A stretch of DNA of 42,421 bases from Bacteroidota bacterium (GTDB taxonomy: Bacteria; Bacteroidota; Bacteroidia; Chitinophagales; Saprospiraceae). The position numbers and the translations under genes were made by a program. The stretch's first letter is position 1, and each line of letters begins with the position of its first letter. The DNA lies in contig CAUJDW010000076.1 of the NCBI GenBank assembly GCA_963169455.1, positions 1 through 42,421 on the forward strand. The letters run 5' to 3'. The notes beneath the pieces were generated by a model. It saw only the letters and a program-made list of their open reading frames with translations, made no database searches and had not been told where the DNA came from. Positions 1 to 8,356 of this stretch are shown here, piece after piece.

Positions 1-46
1 GAGGCCGCACAAGGGCAAGATTCCGGCAATGAAGCATTTAAGGTTC

Positions 47-111
47 GACCTCTCCGAGGTCGTCTCACGCTTTAAATTATTCATCTACAAACGGTTGACC
101 TCTCCGAGGTC
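47..111. repeat. Two copies of a 15-nt palindromic repeat, 50 nt apart
   Basis: The same palindrome, GACCTC-TCC-GAGGTC, occurs at 47-61 and 97-111, each preceded by a GGTT context and spaced exactly 50 nt start to start. Each copy can form a 6-bp stem with a 3-nt loop. They lie just past the stop of the leftward DUF2807 gene, so they may act as a 3' hairpin or be REP-like dispersed repeats. No further copies were noticed in this window. The rest of 1-150 shows no gene. Confidence 0.6.
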
Positions 112-150
112 ATTTCCATAATTCGGGATGACTCATGTTTCAGGGAGCGC

Positions 151-870
151 TTATTCCCGCACCACTTTCCCGCCGCCGCTTTCGTGGATATCGATGTTGG
201 CGGGGTTGCCCTTGTAATAAACGCGGCTGCCGCCGGAGACGTCTGCGCTGAGGCTTTCTTCAACGGCAAGCCAGGCTTTGCTGCCGCCGGAGGCTTCCAC
301 ATCTGCGGTTTGAACCTGGCAATCGTAGGCCCTCAGGCGGGAGCTGCCGCTCAGTTCGGCAAAGAGTTTGCCCGCCGAGCCGCCGAGTTCAAACTCCGAT
401 GCGCCGGACATGTCGACACTGGCCTGTTCCATCTGGCCGCTGAAGGTGGCTTTGGCGGCGCCGGAAAGCTCCACTTCGATGAAGGGCGTTTCGTCAAAAG
501 GCAGCACCGTGGCTTTGGCGGCGCCGGAGAAGGAAAAACCCGTCAGTTCCGGCATCTCGATCTCTATTTCAACGAGGTTCCGGTTTTTGTACCACTTCCG
601 GTAGCGGATGTCCAGTTCATCCCCTTCCACCTCCACAACCAGGTCGTCGAGGTCATCGGAACAGCCCTCGGCCCGTACGCTGAAGCTGTTGCCCTGGCGG
701 AGGGTGATCCTGAAATTTTCACCCGCATCCACCTGAGTAAAGCCGGAGACGTCGAAGGTGCGCACTTCCGGCGCAGGGCATTCCCTGTCGGAGTCGCAGG
801 AACTGAGTGTGGTTGTGGCAAGCAGCAGCAGGGCCATCAGGTTCAGGGCGTTTTTCAATTGAGTTTTCAT
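151..870 (-). CDS. GIN domain (DUF2807) lipoprotein
   Basis: A 239-aa protein starting MKTQLKNAL. A hydrophobic segment runs into the lipobox LSSC near residue 24, so it should be an envelope lipoprotein. The rest is a repetitive beta-solenoid pattern with recurring SGAAKAT, MSGASEF, LSGSSRL and SGGSKAW segments, typical of the putative auto-transporter adhesin head GIN domain (DUF2807) common in Bacteroidota. The open frame extends upstream to 957, but those 29 residues are Gly/Arg-rich and precede a good signal sequence, so the ATG at 870 is chosen. It is divergent from the DUF192 gene. The precise role of the family is unknown. Confidence 0.9.
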   Translation of the reverse strand: MKTQLKNALNLMALLLLATTTLSSCDSDRECPAPEVRTFDVSGFTQVDAGENFRITLRQGNSFSVRAEGCSDDLDDLVVEVEGDELDIRYRKWYKNRNLVEIEIEMPELTGFSFSGAAKATVLPFDETPFIEVELSGAAKATFSGQMEQASVDMSGASEFELGGSAGKLFAELSGSSRLRAYDCQVQTADVEASGGSKAWLAVEESLSADVSGGSRVYYKGNPANIDIHESGGGKVVRE

Positions 871-1026
871 GATGTAGATTGTTTTGTTTTTTGGGAAAGA
901 TGCGCCGCCCCCCCCAGCACCCCTACCTGCCCGGCCACGCTTGTCGATGAATGGCATTCTTTTTCCGACGAAGCCCCCTTATTCTCCCCCCGTATTGCGT
1001 ATCTTTCGCACCGAAAAACGAAGGAG

Positions 1027-1584
1027 ATGGCCACACGGCAAAATCCACAACCCAACCGCGCACAACGCAGGCAGGCGGCCCGGCAAGGGCGGCGCAGGCT
1101 GGCCTGGCTGATGGCAGCCCTCGCTGTAGTTGTCCTGGCGGGTTTAATACTCATTGCCATGCCCAAAGCACCCAAAGCGCCGGCAGGCCCTACTTTCACC
1201 AAACAGGGCGAACTGCAGTTCCTGGATGGAAATTCCGGCGCGCTTCTCAAAGCGATCGACATCGAAGTCAAGCAGGACGATTACGGCCGGCAGCAGGGCA
1301 TGATGTGGCGCAGGTCGATGGAAGACAACCAGGGCATGCTCTTCATCATGGAGCGCGCCGAACCCCAGTCCTTCTGGATGCTGAACACCTTCATCTCGCT
1401 GGATATCATTTTCGTGGATGAAAGCTTCCAAATTCTCAACATTCGCGAAAAAGTCCCGCCCGAAACGCTCGACCCCCAGCCTTCCACCGGCAATGCCCTA
1501 TACGTGGTGGAAGTGGCAGGTGGTTTCTGCCAGAAGTACGGAGTGAAAGCAGGCGACAAGATCAGCTTCGAACTGAGCCGGTGA
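1027..1584 (+). CDS. DUF192 family membrane-anchored protein
   Basis: A 185-aa protein. A basic N-terminus (about residues 1-25) is followed by one transmembrane segment (about 28-46, rich in Ala/Val/Leu) and a periplasmic DUF192 domain (about 60-185). Family features are visible: RQQGMMWRRSM, DNQGMLFIM, SFWMLNTFISLDIIFVD and a C-terminal AGGFCQKYGVKAGDKI. The function of DUF192 is not established. The frame is open upstream to 184, but that part is antisense to the DUF2807 gene. The ATG at 1027 gives the expected N-terminus. An AAGGAG directly abuts the ATG with no spacer, so it is probably not a working ribosome binding site. Confidence 0.88.
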   Translation: MATRQNPQPNRAQRRQAARQGRRRLAWLMAALAVVVLAGLILIAMPKAPKAPAGPTFTKQGELQFLDGNSGALLKAIDIEVKQDDYGRQQGMMWRRSMEDNQGMLFIMERAEPQSFWMLNTFISLDIIFVDESFQILNIREKVPPETLDPQPSTGNALYVVEVAGGFCQKYGVKAGDKISFELSR

Positions 1585-1695
1585 GCAGGGCTCCCTCCGG
1601 AAAAAATCTCACCCCACCTGCGGGCCGGCAGCCTGCCGCCGGTGTTATATCTTCTGACAATGATCCATTCCTTCACAAACTAAATCGCCTTAGCC

Positions 1696-2259
1696 ATGAA
1701 AAAAACACTTTTGGGAACCCTCATCCTTCTGCTGGCCCTGGCCGTTAGCTGCAAGCAGGCAAAACCCGCAGAAGAGGCTACAGAAGAAGCAACCACCGAA
1801 CAGGCCGCCCCGGCAGAAGAAGCCCGGCCAAGCCCCGCGCGCCAGGCCCAGGGGACTATCGGCGAAGCCGCCATCACCATCAATTACAGCAGCCCGTCGG
1901 TGCGCGGCCGCACTATCTGGGGTGATCTGGTGCCCTATGGCAAAGTATGGCGCACAGGCGCCAACGAGGCCACCACTTTCGAAGTGTCCAAAGATGTGAT
2001 GATCGAAGGTAAAAAACTCGCCGCCGGCAAATATGGCTTGTTCACCATCCCGTCGGAAGGAAAGTGGGCCGTTATTTTCAATACCGTTCCTGACCAATGG
2101 GGCGCCAACGATTACGACGAATCCAAAGACGCCCTGCGCGTCGAGGTAAGCCCGCAAACGCTTGCCGAACCCGTGGAAGCCATGGAATTCGCCATCGAAG
2201 CAGATCAGGTTGTCCTCCGCTGGGAAAAACTGGCCGTGCCGTTTAAGGTTGCCGGTTAA
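1696..2259 (+). CDS. DUF2911 lipoprotein
   Basis: A 187-aa protein with a lipoprotein signal (MKKTLLGTLILL...LAVSC, Cys at 19). A low-complexity Glu/Ala/Thr/Pro linker (about 20-50) follows, then a DUF2911 domain containing YSSPSVRGRTIWGDLVPYG, WRTGANEATTFE and GKYGLFTIPSEGKW, which are hallmark segments of the family. Homologues are secreted or lipid-anchored proteins of Bacteroidota with unknown biochemical role. It is convergent with the OmpA gene, and a 48-nt palindrome separates the two. Confidence 0.92.
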   Translation: MKKTLLGTLILLLALAVSCKQAKPAEEATEEATTEQAAPAEEARPSPARQAQGTIGEAAITINYSSPSVRGRTIWGDLVPYGKVWRTGANEATTFEVSKDVMIEGKKLAAGKYGLFTIPSEGKWAVIFNTVPDQWGANDYDESKDALRVEVSPQTLAEPVEAMEFAIEADQVVLRWEKLAVPFKVAG

Positions 2260-2280
2260 AAGGGAGGAATATCCTACTTA

Positions 2281-2328
2281 AAAGAAGAGCCCGGTTTTTG
2301 GCGCGCCAAAAACCGGGCTCTTCTTTTA
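2281..2328. terminator. Perfect 48-nt palindrome, bidirectional terminator
   Basis: The 24 bases 2281-2304 are the exact reverse complement of 2305-2328. The outer arms are AAAAGAAG/CTTCTTTT, so a hairpin in either transcript ends in a U-rich tract. It lies between the convergent stops at 2259 (DUF2911) and 2350 (OmpA), the classic place for a shared rho-independent terminator. Confidence 0.9.
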
Positions 2329-2349
2329 GGGATATAAAACAGGGGTGGA

Positions 2350-3828
2350 TCAATACCCCTCGCCGCCTGCTTTGCCTGCGCCGGCGGGCGGGTCCATTTC
2401 CACATCATCCGGCTGGGCGACGCGGAACTCGACCCTGCGGTTCATATAGCTGCTGCCGCTGGGCACCAGCAGTTCGGTTTCACCTTTCCACTGAAGGACG
2501 AAGCGCCCGCGGCCGATGCCCTGGTTGTTCACCAGGTGTTCGATAACGGCATTGGCGCGCTTATAGGAAAGCGAGTTGTTGTGCTCCTCCGTAGAGGTCG
2601 CATCGGCAAAGCCGGTGACGACCAGGCGGATATTCGGATTGCCTTTCATCATGCGCCCGATGCTGGCCAGGGTGCCGTAATCGGAGTATTTGATCGCATG
2701 GCTGTCGGTGCCGAAGTGGATCATGGGCAGGAACCATTCGGTCACCGGGCCGCCTGCGGCGCCGCTCTGGTCGCGGAGCTGGTAGTTCTGCAATTCTTCG
2801 GCGATGATCTCGCGGACGCGGTCTTCGCTGACGCCACCCTGGGGGTTGATGGGGTTGACCACCACGCCTTCTTCATTGACGCGCTCGCCGGGGCGGGGCG
2901 GGAAGTAGGGTTCGCGGTCTTTGTAGTCCGGCACGCCGTCGCGGTCGCTGTCCAGGGTGCGGCCTTTGGTGTCGACCGGCACATCGGGCGGCGTATTGGG
3001 CTCCTGGTCGATGGCGTCGATAACGCCGTCGTTGTCGTTATCTTCCAGGGCCAGGGTCTGTTGCTCCTTCATCTGGGAGAGGTCGTTCATCACCGATTCC
3101 AGCGGGTTCACCCAGTAGAGCGGTTCGGAGCGGGAGCCGGTGCTGCCGATGTTGAAATTGAGTTTGATGCCGGTGAAGTGCATGACGTCCCGGAAAAGAG
3201 AGCGTTCCGATGAGCCGCCCCTTTGCAGGTTGAATCCGTCGACCAGGTCGGCTTTGCTGCTGAACAGCACCATGGTCTGGTGTTCCAGGCCGACATTGAA
3301 GCGGGGGCTGATGCGGAAATCGACACCGACGCCGCCGCCGAAGTGCGGGGCAAACTCATAGCCGGGGTCTGAAAACGGGCGGTTGGGGTCCTCGCGGCGC
3401 ATCGTTTTATAATAACTGCCGCCGGCGCCGATCATGGCGTACAGGTTGACCTTGCGCACCGACTGGTTCCAGCGCAGGCTGTTTGCGGAAATGACGCCGA
3501 AGGCGGTGCCCGTCATCATGGTTGTTTCGAATTCGCGGTAGTTGGTGGCCTCCACAGCGCCTTCTTCACCCGAAGCCTTGGCGTACATGCCGTCGAGGCG
3601 GATCGAGAACACGTAGTCCAGCGATTTGCGGATGTGCAGCCCGGCGGCATAACCGGGCTTTTGGTTCACATCACCCGAAATAAAAAAATGGCCGCCCTGA
3701 AGGCCGATTTCGAACATGTCCTTGGGGGTAGCGAATCCGCTGTTCTGTTTTTGGGCATGAAGGCTACCTGCCAGGCCCAGAGAGAAGGCTACAACCAGCA
3801 TTAGGGTAGTTCGCTTCGTCATAGTCAT
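2350..3828 (-). CDS. OmpA family protein with TSP3-like calcium repeats
   Basis: About 492 aa. The Sec signal peptide ends near SLHAQ. An N-terminal beta-barrel (about 25-240) is rich in alternating aromatic and Gly residues. A calcium-binding thrombospondin type-3-like stretch follows (DNDNDGVIDAID, DSDRDGVPDYKD). The C-terminal OmpA peptidoglycan-binding domain contains FGTDSHAIKYSDYGTL, VVTGFADATSTEEHN, LSYKRANAVIEHLV and MNRRVEF. It should link the outer membrane to peptidoglycan. ATGs lie at 3828 and 3822; either gives a normal signal peptide. The frame is open to 3885 but the extra residues look non-coding. The glycine-rich tail after the OmpA domain is unremarkable. Confidence 0.92.
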   Translation of the reverse strand: MTMTKRTTLMLVVAFSLGLAGSLHAQKQNSGFATPKDMFEIGLQGGHFFISGDVNQKPGYAAGLHIRKSLDYVFSIRLDGMYAKASGEEGAVEATNYREFETTMMTGTAFGVISANSLRWNQSVRKVNLYAMIGAGGSYYKTMRREDPNRPFSDPGYEFAPHFGGGVGVDFRISPRFNVGLEHQTMVLFSSKADLVDGFNLQRGGSSERSLFRDVMHFTGIKLNFNIGSTGSRSEPLYWVNPLESVMNDLSQMKEQQTLALEDNDNDGVIDAIDQEPNTPPDVPVDTKGRTLDSDRDGVPDYKDREPYFPPRPGERVNEEGVVVNPINPQGGVSEDRVREIIAEELQNYQLRDQSGAAGGPVTEWFLPMIHFGTDSHAIKYSDYGTLASIGRMMKGNPNIRLVVTGFADATSTEEHNNSLSYKRANAVIEHLVNNQGIGRGRFVLQWKGETELLVPSGSSYMNRRVEFRVAQPDDVEMDPPAGAGKAGGEGY

Positions 3829-4262
3829 AGGGATTAAGTTGTGATTAATCTTGTTATTCAAACAGAGAAGGTTTGACGGCAACATGCCGCCAAACCTCCC
3901 AATTTTCCTTTATTGCCCCAAAAGGCAACAAAAACAGTATTGAGGTTTTTGTTTCGTATACTCAAATCGGTAATAGATAGCAGCCTTTCCGGCTCGATGG
4001 AGCATTCTTTCCGAAGCCCACATCGTGTTTATACTAAATTCGCGTCGAAGTGTTGCAAATTTACCGCGATTTTTTTCACAGAACAAGAAAACAGCCGCCT
4101 AAGTGGCCGGTGCGCCAGTTTTTTCGGAATGAAGGTTGGAAGGCCGGGAGGTTGGCAATCCGACAGTTTTTTACCCGAAAAAGCCGTCGGGGGCCTTCGC
4201 AAAAGGCAAAAGCGCCCGATGGCGGCGGGCCATTGCTCTCCCCGGGGCTTTCCGGAGCACCC
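3829..4262. other. 434-nt intergenic region with a hairpin upstream of the OmpA gene
   Basis: No convincing gene here. An imperfect inverted repeat with 12-nt arms and one G-U-type mismatch lies at 3870-3896 (GGTTTGACGGCA / TGCCGCCAAACC), about 42 nt upstream of the OmpA start. It could be a 5' UTR hairpin or overlap the promoter. A + strand open frame from 3913 runs on into antisense of the dehydrogenase gene and has no protein-like features. The remainder shows nothing I can name. Confidence 0.45.
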
Positions 4263-5519
4263 TCACTGCCCTGCTGACGTACTGAACACCTTTCCCATCA
4301 ACTTCCCCAGGGCGATATCCAGCGCTGCGGCGGAAATGCGGGTATGCGAGGGGTGGAACTGATGCGTTTGCTCCAGTGCGCTGCGGATGGTGGCCGACAC
4401 ATCAGTGAAGATGGCCTCATCGGTCATTTCGGCCCCGGGTTCCATGAAGTAGGCGAAGACGCGGGCCATGCCGCAGTTGGCGATAAAATCCGGAATGAGG
4501 CTGATCTGCTGGTCGGCGTACTCGGCGGTGGGCCCGAAGAACACCCCATCGTCGACAAAGGGCACGTTGGCGCCGCAGGCGATCACTTCCAGCCCGCCGG
4601 CCAGCATGTCGTCCACCTGCCGGCGGGTAACCAGCTTGGAGGCGGCGCCGGGGATGAAGATATCGGCGCCCAGTTTCCATATCCGCTCATTCATCTCTGC
4701 GAAGGGGATCAGGCCATCCACTGCCAGCCGGTTGCCGTCTTTGGTGACGAAGAGGTGTTTGGTTTCTTCCATGTCGAATCCCTGCTCGCTGATCACGCCG
4801 CCCTCCCGGTCGATGATGCCCAGCACGCGCGCGCCGGCCAGGGTGAGGTAACTGGCGGCCGCGGAGGCGACATTGCCCCAGCCCTGAATGATGGCCGTTT
4901 TGCCCTCCAGGCCCGCGCCGTGGTAAATATCGTAATAATGCCGAACCGACTCCGCCACGCCGAAGCCGGTTATGAGGTCGGCAACGGCGTACTTGTGGTT
5001 GTCGGGCACGAAGCGGGGGTCTTCTACGATCTTGGCGCAGCCGTAGCGCAACTGCCCGATGACCTTCACCTTCTCGCCGCTGGTGGAATTGAGGTGCCCG
5101 TTGACGATGCCCTCCTGGGGATGCCAAAGGCCCAGGGCTTCCGTTATGGGGATGACATCTTTCAACTCATCGACGTTGAGGTCGCCGCCGGTGCCGTAAT
5201 AATTTTTCAGGAGGGGGTAAGCCGCTTTATACCAGCGGCGCAGCACCTCATTGCGGCGGGGGTCCTTGGGGTCAAAATTGATGCCGGATTTCGCGCCGCC
5301 GATGTCGGGGCCACAGACGGAAAATTTGACCTCCATGACCTTGGCCAGGGAGATGACTTCTTCCCTGGTCAGGCCTTCCCGCATGCGCGTGCCGCCGCCG
5401 GCCGCTCCGTTGCGCAGGGAATTGATGACGATCCAGCCCTCCGCTTCCGTTTCCGTATCGCGCCACTCAAAAACGATTTCCGGGCGTTTGTCTTTATAGC
5501 GCTGCAGTAACTCTCTCAT
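4263..5519 (-). CDS. Glu/Leu/Phe/Val family dehydrogenase
   Basis: A 418-aa NAD(P)-dependent amino acid dehydrogenase that deaminates an amino acid to its 2-oxo acid. The N-terminal dimerisation/catalytic domain holds GGGTRM (41-46), the lysine-bearing segments MEVKFS (62-67) and GGAKSG (74-79), and the catalytic Asp in GTGGDLNVDE (D113). The C-terminal Rossmann domain has QGWGNVASAA (212-221). Length and order fit the glutamate/leucine dehydrogenase superfamily. Substrate choice between glutamate and branched-chain amino acids cannot be read from sequence here. The start at 5519 lies 29 nt downstream of a TACCTTTG -7 element. Confidence 0.93.
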   Translation of the reverse strand: MRELLQRYKDKRPEIVFEWRDTETEAEGWIVINSLRNGAAGGGTRMREGLTREEVISLAKVMEVKFSVCGPDIGGAKSGINFDPKDPRRNEVLRRWYKAAYPLLKNYYGTGGDLNVDELKDVIPITEALGLWHPQEGIVNGHLNSTSGEKVKVIGQLRYGCAKIVEDPRFVPDNHKYAVADLITGFGVAESVRHYYDIYHGAGLEGKTAIIQGWGNVASAAASYLTLAGARVLGIIDREGGVISEQGFDMEETKHLFVTKDGNRLAVDGLIPFAEMNERIWKLGADIFIPGAASKLVTRRQVDDMLAGGLEVIACGANVPFVDDGVFFGPTAEYADQQISLIPDFIANCGMARVFAYFMEPGAEMTDEAIFTDVSATIRSALEQTHQFHPSHTRISAAALDIALGKLMGKVFSTSAGQ

Positions 5520-5548
5520 GTATTTGGTAATATTTGGTTATCGCCCCG

Positions 5549-5556
5549 CAAAGGTA
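5549..5556 (-). promoter_or_regulatory. -7 element TACCTTTG upstream of the dehydrogenase gene
   Basis: Read on the minus strand this is TACCTTTG, matching the Bacteroidota -7 consensus TAnnTTTG, 29 nt upstream of the dehydrogenase ATG. No clear TTTG -33 element sits at the expected distance, so confidence is moderate. Confidence 0.5.
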
Positions 5557-5575
5557 AAATTAAGTTGCCATACTC

Positions 5576-6739
5576 CTATCCCCGCAGCCTCGCCAGCTGC
5601 ACATAGGCCAGCGCGGCCAGGGCCATAGCCGCAGCCCAGTAAAAAGTGAGTGGAAAATTGGCGGCATTGCTGGCGTACAGCCAGGCAGAGCCCAGGGCGC
5701 CGCATCCGATCCCGGCTTCCAGCGCGATGTAAGCCGTGGCCAATGCCCGCCCGCGGTGCTCATCCGGGCTGCGGTCGATCACCCAGGCGAAAGCCGCCGG
5801 GCCGACGATGCCGGTTGAAAAGCCGAGAAAGCCGGAAGCCGCCAGCAGCATGGCCGGCGTGCCGGCCTCCCCCATAAAAACCAGCGACAAGGCCGAAAGC
5901 AGCAGCCCCACCTTCAGCACCGGCGCCCGCCCGAAGCGGTCGGACAAACGGCCGGCCACCAGCCGGGAGAGCACCGAAAAGGCCGTAAAGCTGGTGAAAA
6001 AGAAGCCCTTGTTGGCCATGCCGAGGTGGGCGCTCTGATCCGGAACGATTGTCAGCAGGGCGCCGAAACTCAGATAGGACAAGGCGATGACCACCCCCGG
6101 GGCCAATGCCCGGGGCTCGATGATGTCGGCGCGGGAAATGGACACCGATTGCAGCCCCAGGCGCTGCCTGCTTTTCAGGGTCTCGTCCAAACCCAACAGG
6201 ATCGCGATGGAAAACAGGGCCAGCCCGGAGGAAGCGTAGAACATCACATCCAGCGAATACGCATTGGCCAGCCAACTGCCCAGGGGCGGAGAAATGGAAG
6301 AGCCTATGTTCATGCTCACACCCAGGATGCCCATGGCCTCGCCCCGCCGGTAATAGGGTGCGATATCGGCGGCATAGGCGGAGGAAGCCGTCGGCTTGAA
6401 GCCGGTCGAAAAACCGTGCAGGAGCCGAAGCAGGAGAAAACCCGCCACCGAACTGAGCAAAGGGTAAAGCAGGCTGCACACTACACACACCAGCGTCCCG
6501 AAGATCATGACAGGCATGCGCCCCACCGTATCCGAGAGCTTGCCGCTGAATGGGCGCGACAAGCCCGCCGTGAGGGTGAACAAGCCAATGATCAAGCCTT
6601 TGTACTCCTCCCCTCCCAAACTGCTGAGATAGGCCGGCAATTCGGGGATGATCATGTTGAAGCTGCCGGCAAAGAGCACATGGCTCAGGCAGAGCAGCAG
6701 GAACTGAGGCGTGTACAGGGGGGCGTCGCGGTTTGGCAT
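5576..6739 (-). CDS. MFS transporter
   Basis: About 387 aa and strongly hydrophobic, with around 12 predicted membrane segments, consistent with a major facilitator superfamily antiporter/exporter of the inner membrane. The loop after TM2 reads GKLSDTVGRMPVM and the symmetrical loop in the second half reads GRLSDRFGRAPVLKVG, the two MFS motif A copies. Substrate is unknown. The start at 6739 (MPNRDAPL) is preferred over the upstream 6778, whose extra 13 residues are unlike a normal MFS N-terminus. It ends 56 nt upstream of the dehydrogenase start. Confidence 0.9.
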   Translation of the reverse strand: MPNRDAPLYTPQFLLLCLSHVLFAGSFNMIIPELPAYLSSLGGEEYKGLIIGLFTLTAGLSRPFSGKLSDTVGRMPVMIFGTLVCVVCSLLYPLLSSVAGFLLLRLLHGFSTGFKPTASSAYAADIAPYYRRGEAMGILGVSMNIGSSISPPLGSWLANAYSLDVMFYASSGLALFSIAILLGLDETLKSRQRLGLQSVSISRADIIEPRALAPGVVIALSYLSFGALLTIVPDQSAHLGMANKGFFFTSFTAFSVLSRLVAGRLSDRFGRAPVLKVGLLLSALSLVFMGEAGTPAMLLAASGFLGFSTGIVGPAAFAWVIDRSPDEHRGRALATAYIALEAGIGCGALGSAWLYASNAANFPLTFYWAAAMALAALAYVQLARLRG

Positions 6740-6934
6740 GCGCAAAAATGATAAATTCCCGCCTTGCCAAGTAGTCAAATTCAGGATTGTTCGTGTGCGC
6801 CTGCGACGCGATGCGGCAAAGCCGGCAAGCCTCCGGCGCCGCAGCTTTGGAATCTGCAGGAAAACCGTTCGTTAGGGCAAGGCCTCTCTCGAACGATTGT
6901 AAATATTTGTATCGGGTTTAAGTGCTTAATGCCT

Positions 6935-6942
6935 TACATTTG
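6935..6942 (+). promoter_or_regulatory. -7 element TACATTTG upstream of the arginase-fold gene
   Basis: TACATTTG matches TAnnTTTG and ends 20 nt before the ATG at 6963. A TTTG lies further upstream (around 6906) but at 25 nt spacing, longer than usual. Confidence 0.45.
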
Positions 6943-6962
6943 CTTTCAAAGCAAAACCCGAC

Positions 6963-8057
6963 ATGTTCCAGAACTGGCTCCACCCGCTTGAACAACCCGA
7001 AGAGAACCTGAAGGCCTACCAGCTGGGGCGCAATATCGGCCTGTACACCGGGGAACTGCCGAGCCTGAAGGAGGCCCGCCTCGCCATTATTGGCATCGGA
7101 GACCGGGATGCCGACGCCATCCGCGAGGAGTTGTACCAGCTCAGCTTCCCCTTCAAAGGCCTGGAAGCCGCCGACCTGGGCAACGTCCGCAAACAGGATA
7201 TTTCCTTTATCATTCCCATTATCCGCGAACTGCTGGACGGGCAGGTCTTCCCCATCATCATCGGCAACCATCCGCAGCAGGCGCTGGCTCAGTACAAGGC
7301 ATTCCAGGTGCTTCAAAAACTGGTCAGCCTGGCCGTGGTGGACGAGCGCATCCGGTACAGCCTGGAAAACGAAGACAAACAGGCCGGTTTCCTCCGGGAA
7401 ATCCTGGACAGCAAGCATGCCAGCCTCTTCCACCTCAGCTTTATCGGCTGCCAGGCCCATTACACCGAACCCGGCATTTTCGAATACCTCGACAAACGCC
7501 ACTTCGACTACGTGCGCCTGGGCAGCGCAAAGGCCAACATGCCCGAACTGGAGCCCATCATCCGGGACGCCGACCTGCTGAGCCTCAATATCTCCGCACT
7601 GAAACACTCGGAAGCGCCTGGCCAGGAAATGCCCGGCCCTTCGGGCTTCAGCGTTGAAGAGGCCTGCCAGATCGCCCGCTATGCCGGCATGAGCGACAAG
7701 CTGAAATCCTTCGGCATCTATGGTTATCAACAAGCCCTCGACCACAAAGCCCAGGGCGCCAAAGCCGCCGCCCTGATCGCCTGGTATTTCATCGACGGCT
7801 TCTTCAACCGGAAAGGCGATTTCCCCGTTTCTACTGACGGGCTGGTGGAATACATCGTCGATTTCAAAAAACTGGATTACCAGCTCACCTTCTGGCGCAG
7901 CGAAAGAAGCGGCCGCTGGTGGATGCAGGTGCCGCTCAAAACCCGCGCCAAATACCAGCGCCACTACCTGGTGCCCTGTTCCTACAACGACTATAAAATG
8001 GCCTGCCAGGATGAACTTCCGGAAAGGCTGGTCAAAGCGCTGGCCAGGTTTGCCTGA
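6963..8057 (+). CDS. Arginase/formimidoylglutamase-fold protein lacking metal ligands
   Basis: A 364-aa protein with the arginase/deacetylase-fold layout (ureohydrolase family), the type often labelled formimidoylglutamase in Bacteroidota. The positions of the dinuclear Mn site are visible but degenerate. The GGxH loop is GNH (101-103). The canonical DAHxD is DERIR (127-131). The canonical SxDxD is SLNIS (207-211), so both Asp ligands are replaced by Asn and Ser. The surrounding APG...GPSGFS (218-230) is well kept, which supports the alignment. Catalysis by the usual two-metal mechanism is therefore unlikely. It may be a structural or regulatory pseudoenzyme. A 72-nt tandem repeat follows the gene. 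Confidence 0.8.
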   Translation: MFQNWLHPLEQPEENLKAYQLGRNIGLYTGELPSLKEARLAIIGIGDRDADAIREELYQLSFPFKGLEAADLGNVRKQDISFIIPIIRELLDGQVFPIIIGNHPQQALAQYKAFQVLQKLVSLAVVDERIRYSLENEDKQAGFLREILDSKHASLFHLSFIGCQAHYTEPGIFEYLDKRHFDYVRLGSAKANMPELEPIIRDADLLSLNISALKHSEAPGQEMPGPSGFSVEEACQIARYAGMSDKLKSFGIYGYQQALDHKAQGAKAAALIAWYFIDGFFNRKGDFPVSTDGLVEYIVDFKKLDYQLTFWRSERSGRWWMQVPLKTRAKYQRHYLVPCSYNDYKMACQDELPERLVKALARFA

Positions 8058-8076
8058 AGGGGGCTATATTGTTATA

Positions 8077-8310
8077 GTGTTATATTGCTGCCCTGTCCTT
8101 GCAAGCCAGGCTGCCATTATCGCCAACCGGGCGAGCTGTATTGCGGTAGTGTTATATTGCTGCCCTGTCCTTGCAAGCCAGGCTGTCATTATCGCCAACC
8201 GGGCGGAGCTGTATTGCGGTAGTGTTATATTGCTGCCCTGTCCTTGCAAAACAGGCTGTCATTATCGCCAACCGGGCGAGCTGTATTGCGGTAGTGTTAT
8301 ATTGCTGCCC
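8077..8310. repeat. 72-nt tandem repeat, three full copies plus a partial
   Basis: Units begin with GTGTTATATTGCTGCCC at 8077, 8149, 8222 and 8294, with periods of 72, 73 and 72 nt. The fourth copy stops after 17 nt. Copies are nearly identical; differences are single bases (GCC/GTC, AAGCC/AAAAC) and one inserted G in copy 2. That insertion shifts the reading frame, which argues against coding. Each copy holds the palindrome CTTGCAAG flanked by CCTG and CAGG. It occupies most of the gap between the arginase-fold gene and the AhpD-like gene. Confidence 0.9.
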
Positions 8311-8356
8311 TCAGACGGAATGCGGGAATGCCTGTACAAACACAAACCAATTAAAC

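Noticed and set aside
184-1026. + strand frame continuous with the DUF192 gene
   Set aside because: It is antisense to the DUF2807 gene and has no recognisable domain; the DUF192 protein starts naturally at 1027.
3913-4362. 149-aa + strand frame in the intergenic region
   Set aside because: Runs into antisense of the dehydrogenase gene, composition is odd and no domain is seen.
4344-5510. 388-aa + strand frame
   Set aside because: Antisense shadow of the amino acid dehydrogenase gene, whose product has clear catalytic motifs.
8077-8310. CRISPR array
   Set aside because: The whole 72-nt unit is repeated with no unique spacers, and there are no cas genes.
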